Assembly (NCBI GenBank): GCA_028277485.1
Contig: JANQGE010000068.1
Coordinates: 1-64,000, forward strand
Direction of reading: 5' to 3'
Length of the DNA: 64,000 bases
DNA from: Chlorobium sp.
GTDB lineage: Bacteria > Bacteroidota > Chlorobiia > Chlorobiales > Chlorobiaceae
The notes under the pieces were generated by a model that ran no database searches, was not told the origin of the DNA, and worked only from the letters and a program-made list of their open reading frames with translations. A program made the position numbers and the translations under genes. Below are positions 59,438 to 64,000 of this stretch, piece after piece; the stretch's first letter is position 1; every line of letters starts with the position of its first letter.

Positions 59438-60139
59438 TTAACCCAGTACTTGCTCGACAAGGCCTTTAAACATTCTTGCGCCGTCATTCGAGCCGAGCAA
59501 TGCCTCGCTTGCTCTTTCAGGATGAGGCATGAGTCCAAGAACGTTTTTTTCCTTGTTCGAAATGCCGGCTATCGCCGAGACAGAACCGTTAAGGTTTGCC
59601 TCTTCAGTTATGTTCCCTCCGGCATCACAGTATCTGAAAACAATCTGGTTGTTTTCTTCAAGCAGTTCTATCGTTTCCCGAGGAGCGTAATAATTGCCTT
59701 CACCATGGGCAACCGGAAGATTGAGCACTTCGTTCTCGTCATAGAGTACAGAAAACATGGTACGGTTGTTGACGACTTTCACATACATGTGTCGGCAGAT
59801 GAACTTCTTGTCACGGTTTCTCGACAAGGCCCCTTCAAGGAGACCACATTCGAGCAGTACCTGAAATCCGTTACAGATACCAAGCACCGGATAACCTTTG
59901 CGGGCAAAGGCAACGACCTCCTGCATGATTGGTGAAAACTTCGCTATCGATCCGGCCCTGAGATAGTCCCCGTAAGAAAACCCTCCGGGAAGAATGACTA
60001 TATCACTTCCTTGCAGGTCATGCTCTTTGTGCCAGAGCATTCTGGTTGTAACTTTCGAAAAGGAGGCGGCAGCAAATTCAGTATCGTGATCGCAGTTGGA
60101 ACCGGGAAAAACAACAATCCCTATGGTAACAGTATCCAT
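59438..60139 (-). CDS. purQ: phosphoribosylformylglycinamidine synthase, glutaminase subunit
   Basis: 233 residues. Class I glutamine amidotransferase: nucleophile Cys in YPVLGICNGFQVLLECGLLE, catalytic His/Glu near MPHPERASEALLGS, and N-terminal IGIVVFPGSNCDHDTEFAAA. It supplies ammonia to PurL for FGAM synthesis in the three-subunit (PurL small type, PurQ, PurS) complex. The gene follows purS by three bases; purL is not in the window. Confidence 0.97.
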   Translation of the reverse strand: MDTVTIGIVVFPGSNCDHDTEFAAASFSKVTTRMLWHKEHDLQGSDIVILPGGFSYGDYLRAGSIAKFSPIMQEVVAFARKGYPVLGICNGFQVLLECGLLEGALSRNRDKKFICRHMYVKVVNNRTMFSVLYDENEVLNLPVAHGEGNYYAPRETIELLEENNQIVFRYCDAGGNITEEANLNGSVSAIAGISNKEKNVLGLMPHPERASEALLGSNDGARMFKGLVEQVLG

Positions 60140-60142
60140 CCT

Positions 60143-60406
60143 TTAGTTTTGTCGGTTGACTTTTTCCAGTTCAATGGCATAATTTTCCATTACCGGATTT
60201 GCCAGCAGTTTTTGGCAAATCTCTTCACTGATACGCTCCGCCTCGATATTATTATCCTCATTGATTGTTACCTCGATGTACTTGCCGATCCTTGCCGCAT
60301 CGACGGTAGAGTATCCAAGATTTTCAAGTGCGTGCTGTACGGCTTTTCCCTGAACATCCAGGATCGATGGCCGCAGAGTGATCCTGATTTTTGCCTTGTA
60401 TGCCAT
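60143..60406 (-). CDS. purS: phosphoribosylformylglycinamidine synthase subunit PurS
   Basis: 87 residues from ATG 60406 with AAAGGAA seven bases upstream; the in-frame region further upstream overlaps pssA and is discarded. YKAKIRITLRPSILDVQGKA, then VQHALENLGYSTVDAARIGK and YIEVTIN is the PurS pattern. A small structural subunit that docks PurQ to PurL. Confidence 0.95.
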   Translation of the reverse strand: MAYKAKIRITLRPSILDVQGKAVQHALENLGYSTVDAARIGKYIEVTINEDNNIEAERISEEICQKLLANPVMENYAIELEKVNRQN

Positions 60407-60477
60407 ATGTATGTTCCTTTTCGATATCGTGTAAAAACACCGCATCGCTGAGCCCCAGTGCGGCTTAGTGATTAGCC

Positions 60478-61251
60478 CTATCTTTGAAAAACAAGCTCCC
60501 TGAAGAATAAAGACAGAGACCTCAAAACACCCAGCAGAATATACAACAACATGGCCACAAACAAAGCCTTTGCCTGATAGATAAGCACACAAAAAAAACC
60601 TGCCACGTAAAGCCCCGTTTGTACAGGCTTTTCTTTGACGGTCTCAAACGTCAGTTTCGGCAGGGCATTATAATTCACCTTGCTTACCATAAGAATGGCA
60701 AGAACGATGGTCAGCAATGACAAAGCGCTCTGTAACTGATACTGGTTCAGGAACGGCTCCGAGCTCATCCACAATACAAAACCTGCAACCGTGAGGGCCT
60801 GTGCCGGCGTCGGAAGCCCTGAAAAAGAATCTTTCCGGTAACCGAGCACCCCGATATTGAACCTCGCGAGCCTCAGACCGCTCCCTACCATAAGCATGGA
60901 ACTCAGGATAATACCCTTTACCACTCCTATGTCTTCAAGGCCGAACTTGTATACCAGATAAGCCGGTGCAGCCCCGAACGAAACAAGGTCCGACAGCGAA
61001 TCCAACTCTATGCCGAACCTGGAGGCTGCATTGGTCATCCTTGCCAAAAAGCCGTCAAAAGCATCAAAAAAAGCCGCCAGGATGATGAACCATCCTGCAG
61101 CCACAAACTGATCGGCCCCGGACATGACAATAGCGACATATCCGCAGACCATATTCATCACCGTGAAAACGGAAGGAACAAACGATCTGGAAACAAACGG
61201 AATACCGGCATTCCGCTCCCCCGTGCTTTCATTCTTTTTATCCTCTCTCAT
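60478..61251 (-). CDS. pssA: CDP-diacylglycerol-serine O-phosphatidyltransferase
   Basis: 257 residues with about seven membrane helices. The CDP-alcohol phosphotransferase motif DG(x)2AR(x)8G(x)3D(x)3D is present in FFDAFDGFLARMTNAASRFG followed by IELDSLSDLVSFGAAPAY. It makes phosphatidylserine, precursor of phosphatidylethanolamine. It lies 71 bases before purS. Confidence 0.93.
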   Translation of the reverse strand: MREDKKNESTGERNAGIPFVSRSFVPSVFTVMNMVCGYVAIVMSGADQFVAAGWFIILAAFFDAFDGFLARMTNAASRFGIELDSLSDLVSFGAAPAYLVYKFGLEDIGVVKGIILSSMLMVGSGLRLARFNIGVLGYRKDSFSGLPTPAQALTVAGFVLWMSSEPFLNQYQLQSALSLLTIVLAILMVSKVNYNALPKLTFETVKEKPVQTGLYVAGFFCVLIYQAKALFVAMLLYILLGVLRSLSLFFRELVFQR

Positions 61252-61330
61252 AAAAAAATCTCAAACTGGCAACATGAATCGTGACATAAAGTATAACCTT
61301 TTGAACCTTTTTACAATCATGACCTCTCAA

Positions 61331-61463
61331 GGGAACCTCTATAAATTGTCGTGAGCGACTCGAGTTCGAGGCGGACAGAGCGCAGAAACCGGAGTGTACA
61401 TGAGGATTTCGAGCACTGCCCAACGAAGTAACCAGGGCGCGCAACAAATTAATAGAGGTGCCC
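61331..61463. repeat. full-length GGGCACCTCTAT element
   Basis: 133 bp, ends GGGAACCTCTAT and ATAGAGGTGCCC, with TTGTCGTGAGCG, GCGGACAGAGCGCAGAAACC, ATGAGGATTTCGAGCACTGC and CAACGAAGTAACCAGGGCGC inside. It ends two bases from the panB stop codon, between panB and pssA. Confidence 0.8.
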
Positions 61464-61465
61464 CC

Positions 61466-62299
61466 TCAATAGCTTTCCTCTTCTGACGGGAACTCTTCCT
61501 TCTTGACATCATCGACATACCTGACTACCGCATCATGAATGATGCTGTCGAGGTCGGCGTACCTCCTGACAAAGCGCGGATGAAACTCCGTATTGAGCCC
61601 AAGCATGTCATTGATCACAAGCACTTGACCGTCACATGCCCCCCCCGCCCCGATACCTATTGTAGGGATTGAAAGCGACCGGGTCACTTCCGCTGCAAGA
61701 TCGGCAGGTATTTTTTCAAGCACCAGTGCAAAGGCTCCCGCTTCCTCGAGCAGCTTGGCATCACGAAGCAACTCCTCAGCCTCTTTCTTCTCCTGCGCCC
61801 GTACCTTGTAACTGCCGAACTTATAGATAGACTGGGGCGTCAAACCGAGATGGCCCATAACCGGAATCCCTACATCGGTTATGCGTTTTACCGCATCGAC
61901 GATAACCTTTCCCCCTTCCATTTTCACGCCGTCGCATTCATTGTCCTTCATGATTTTCCCGGCATTGCGCAGCGCTTCCTCGCTGGAAAGCTGATAGCTC
62001 ATGAAAGGCATATCAATCACCACCATCGCCCTGCTGGTCTCAGCCTGCACGCCGCGAACAACTGCCTTGGTATGGTAGATCATTTCCTCAATGGTTATCG
62101 GCAGCGTCGTATTGTGCCCTGAAAAAACGTTGCTGGCAGAGTCACCGACAAGAATAACATCGATGCCTGAACGGTCAAGAATTCTGGCCGTTGTATAATC
62201 ATATGCCGTAAGCATAGTTACCCTTTCTTTCCGCTCCTTCATTTCAAGAAGCCCCCGGGTAGTTACATGTGGAAGTTTTTTCCCGCTGTTATTGCTCAT
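61466..62299 (-). CDS. panB: 3-methyl-2-oxobutanoate hydroxymethyltransferase
   Basis: 277 residues. MLTAYDYTTARILDRSGIDV, ILVGDSASNVFSGHNTTLPI (Mg ligand Asp), DMPFMSYQLSSEEALRNAG, VKMEGGKVIVDAVKRITDVG, PVMGHLGLTPQSIYKFG and IGIGAGGACDGQVLVINDML are standard PanB blocks. It makes ketopantoate for coenzyme A. Confidence 0.97.
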   Translation of the reverse strand: MSNNSGKKLPHVTTRGLLEMKERKERVTMLTAYDYTTARILDRSGIDVILVGDSASNVFSGHNTTLPITIEEMIYHTKAVVRGVQAETSRAMVVIDMPFMSYQLSSEEALRNAGKIMKDNECDGVKMEGGKVIVDAVKRITDVGIPVMGHLGLTPQSIYKFGSYKVRAQEKKEAEELLRDAKLLEEAGAFALVLEKIPADLAAEVTRSLSIPTIGIGAGGACDGQVLVINDMLGLNTEFHPRFVRRYADLDSIIHDAVVRYVDDVKKEEFPSEEESY

Positions 62300-62387
62300 A
62301 AATAAATCCCCTGAATTGAGCGTTCCAAATTGCTGCTTGTCAGTTCAAAATAATAAAAAGTATGTGTCTGCGGGCCGGTATTAATCA

Positions 62388-62450
62388 GGGCATCTCTATT
62401 AATTTGTTACGCGACCCGAATACCTCGTTGGGCGAAGCACAGAAACCCTT
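62388..62450. repeat. partial GGGCACCTCTAT element
   Basis: GGGCATCTCTATTAATTTGT, then ACGCGACCCGAATACCTCGT and TGGGCGAAGCACAGAAACC: the right end of the element in reverse orientation. It lies in the divergent gap between panB and the lipoate transferase gene. Confidence 0.6.
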
Positions 62451-62588
62451 TTTTATCCGTTCAACGAAACAATTGAAGCGCGGAATAAAGCCAATTGTTT
62501 GTTTACCTTTAAAGCTGCAATCGGGTGGCGGGTAAGACACGAAACAAATCAGGGGTTCCCTGGTATCAACCTTTCCGATGCATACACC

Positions 62589-63377
62589 ATGACATTCACC
62601 TATTCTCCTGTCTATGCAGTGTCAACGGGTGCCCACGACGGAACATGGAACATGGCTTTTGACATGAGCCTTTTCGAACTGTTCAGAACCGGCGGATTTC
62701 AGAAGCGATTCGGCAGGGGAAGTATGCTGTGGCGTTTTTATTCGTGGCATCCTCCGGCTGTTTCTCTCGGGTACGGACAGCGTGCTGAAGAGATAGACCA
62801 GGAAGCATGCCGGGCAAAAAATATAGACATTGTCAGAAGACCGACCGGCGGCCGGGCGGTGCTGCATATCGACGAATTCACTTACTCTCTGCTTGCGGAT
62901 ACCCGCGAAAGGAATGCCGAAATATATGCCATGGTGCATGAGATTATTCGCCGGGCACTACTCACCATGAACATACACACCGAATTCTGCCGAACAACCC
63001 CGGATATGAAGCAGCGATATAATTCGGAGGAATCAGTAAGCTGTTTTACCGCATCTGCAAAATATGAACTGCATGCAGAAGGACGCAAGCTCGTTGGATC
63101 CGCACAACGGCGTTCTGACAACGTTATTCTGCAGCATGGGTCACTGCTCCTTTCCGACAAGCACAAGATGCTCCCCCAATTCCTGCGATACGATGATGAG
63201 AGGGTTCTGTCGAACATCGCAGGAGATCTCGACCGCAAAACGGTTTCAGTGTATGAAATGACCGGATATGTACCTGCATTCTCGACGGTTCGGGACGCGA
63301 TGATCGCCTCAATCTCTCACAACCTGAAAACTGAGATCACCTTTTTAGACCAGCAGGCCTTGAGCGCACTCTTTTGA
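62589..63377 (+). CDS. lipoate/octanoate-protein ligase family (LipM-like octanoyltransferase)
   Basis: 262 residues from ATG 62589. BPL/LplA/LipB fold: GTWNMAFDMSLFELFRTGGF, the substrate loop IVRRPTGGRAVLHIDEFTYS, and CFTASAKYELHAEGRKLVGS followed by AQRRSDNVILQHGSLLLS. The Cys before a (P/A)S.YEL segment and the GRKLVGSAQ lysine match LipM-type octanoyltransferases of Gram-positive bacteria more than E. coli LplA, whose C-terminal domain is absent. It would load octanoate on H-protein or E2 domains. Confidence 0.83.
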   Translation: MTFTYSPVYAVSTGAHDGTWNMAFDMSLFELFRTGGFQKRFGRGSMLWRFYSWHPPAVSLGYGQRAEEIDQEACRAKNIDIVRRPTGGRAVLHIDEFTYSLLADTRERNAEIYAMVHEIIRRALLTMNIHTEFCRTTPDMKQRYNSEESVSCFTASAKYELHAEGRKLVGSAQRRSDNVILQHGSLLLSDKHKMLPQFLRYDDERVLSNIAGDLDRKTVSVYEMTGYVPAFSTVRDAMIASISHNLKTEITFLDQQALSALF

Positions 63378-63399
63378 TGCAGGATTTTTCCCATCAGCC

Positions 63400-63993
63400 T
63401 CATTCTGCCTGCCGGCTGCTGCCTCGGTTTCCCGGCGGAAAAGCCTCGAGAATCTTCGCCGCGGCTTCATTGATATCATGCTGCATATCCTCGGCTGTCC
63501 GGTAACCCCTGATAATTCTGGTTGCAGCACCTCGCCAGGCAAGATCTTTGGTCTGCGCATCTATGATATCGACAACAAGGGTGCCTTCGTCGTAATAGTT
63601 GACATACGTGTACCTTCCGTAAGGGCCCCACCACGGCCCGTACCATCCATAGGGACCAAACACACCCCCCATACCGAAATAATGATGGTAACTTTTACGC
63701 TCTTTGATACCCGCATGGGCATACACAATAAAATCCACATGTTTCGAATCCGTCAGCCTGAAACCTTTGGCTTGAAGCTGCTGATCAACAGCTGACTGAA
63801 CTCTCTTATACACAAGCGGATTTGCAACAAGAACATCCCCTTTTCTTATCCCCTCGTCTTCAACCGGCCACCTGTAGGTTTGAAATGTTCCGAAATCATA
63901 CTTCCGGTCATAGTCCGACATCACTGAAAAAGCCGAACATCCGGCAAGAAAAAACACTGCTACAAGGTAAAGAAAAAGCCCCCTCTTTTTCAT
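63400..63993 (-). CDS. DUF4136-type lipoprotein
   Basis: 197 residues. A lipoprotein signal peptide with lipobox LAGC (GLFLYLVAVFFLAGCSAFSV) is followed by a DUF4136-like domain: DYDRKYDFGTFQTYRWPVED, AVDQQLQAKGFRLTDSKHVD, FIVYAHAGIKERKS, a Gly/Tyr/Trp-rich loop and LVVDIIDAQTKDLAWRGAAT. Predicted to be anchored to a membrane; function unknown. It converges on the LipM-like gene. Confidence 0.88.
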   Translation of the reverse strand: MKKRGLFLYLVAVFFLAGCSAFSVMSDYDRKYDFGTFQTYRWPVEDEGIRKGDVLVANPLVYKRVQSAVDQQLQAKGFRLTDSKHVDFIVYAHAGIKERKSYHHYFGMGGVFGPYGWYGPWWGPYGRYTYVNYYDEGTLVVDIIDAQTKDLAWRGAATRIIRGYRTAEDMQHDINEAAAKILEAFPPGNRGSSRQAE

Positions 63994-64000
63994 GACTGTA

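Noticed and set aside
1..64000. CRISPR array
   Set aside because: No set of regularly spaced identical 24-40-base repeats was seen; the repeats present are dispersed, inverted or coding.

Overview
The window is from the chromosome of a green sulfur bacterium (Chlorobi, probably a Prosthecochloris or Chlorobium species). It carries magnesium chelatase genes bchI, bchD and a bchH-family large subunit in the bchT arrangement. It also has a two-subunit 2-oxoacid:ferredoxin oxidoreductase of the kind used in the reverse TCA cycle, a B12-dependent radical SAM protein like the chlorosome pigment methyltransferases, and ordinary housekeeping genes. There are no rRNA genes and no CRISPR array.

1-7.6 kb: the early half of a Mu-like transposable prophage, cut by the left window edge. 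Early genes run leftward in a tight, mostly 4-base-overlapping operon: two small proteins, the DDE transposase A, a Myb-like DNA-binding protein, two very small ORFs, the ATPase B, four small or DNA-binding proteins (one HNH, one AP2-like), and a GemA/gp16 fragment. A divergent LexA-like repressor and repeated AATCA-N3-TGATT operators form the lysogeny switch. A class II (long variable arm) tRNA-like gene with a CAU anticodon overlaps the end of one early gene.

7.8-13 kb: an accessory island with four toxin-antitoxin modules (RHH/PIN, ParDE, HigBA-like, HicAB), three of them preceded by a clear palindromic operator. Three tRNA-Ser genes (UGA, GCU, GGA) follow. A roughly 185-bp cassette built from tRNA-Ser 3' ends lies in inverted orientation on both sides of a PhzF-family gene.

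13-35 kb: guaB, then bchI-bchD-bchT on the minus strand, lpdA, an RluD-type pseudouridine synthase, a secreted prolyl oligopeptidase, two paralogous soluble PAS hybrid histidine kinases (one with an 87-bp in-frame tandem repeat), and korA-korB.

35-52 kb, mostly plus strand: a short-chain dehydrogenase, an alpha/beta hydrolase, tmk, a HAD phosphatase beside a phosphoglucomutase-GH65 phosphorylase fusion, queA, ispD, tRNA-Met, tRNA-Gly, a hotdog thioesterase, two radical SAM proteins, a methyltransferase, an OYE-like flavoprotein and a YefM/YoeB pair. 52-64 kb, mostly minus strand: a decayed gene, aspS, dnaX with a programmed -1 frameshift signal, yihY, an Atg22-like transporter, purQ, purS, pssA and panB. 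A lipoate/octanoyl transferase (plus) and a DUF4136 lipoprotein (minus) close the window.

Several intergenic gaps hold copies of short terminal-inverted-repeat elements: a roughly 135-bp family with ends GGGCACCTCTAT and a 128-bp element with ends CCTGAATAATTCA. These look like non-autonomous mobile elements or structured dispersed repeats.
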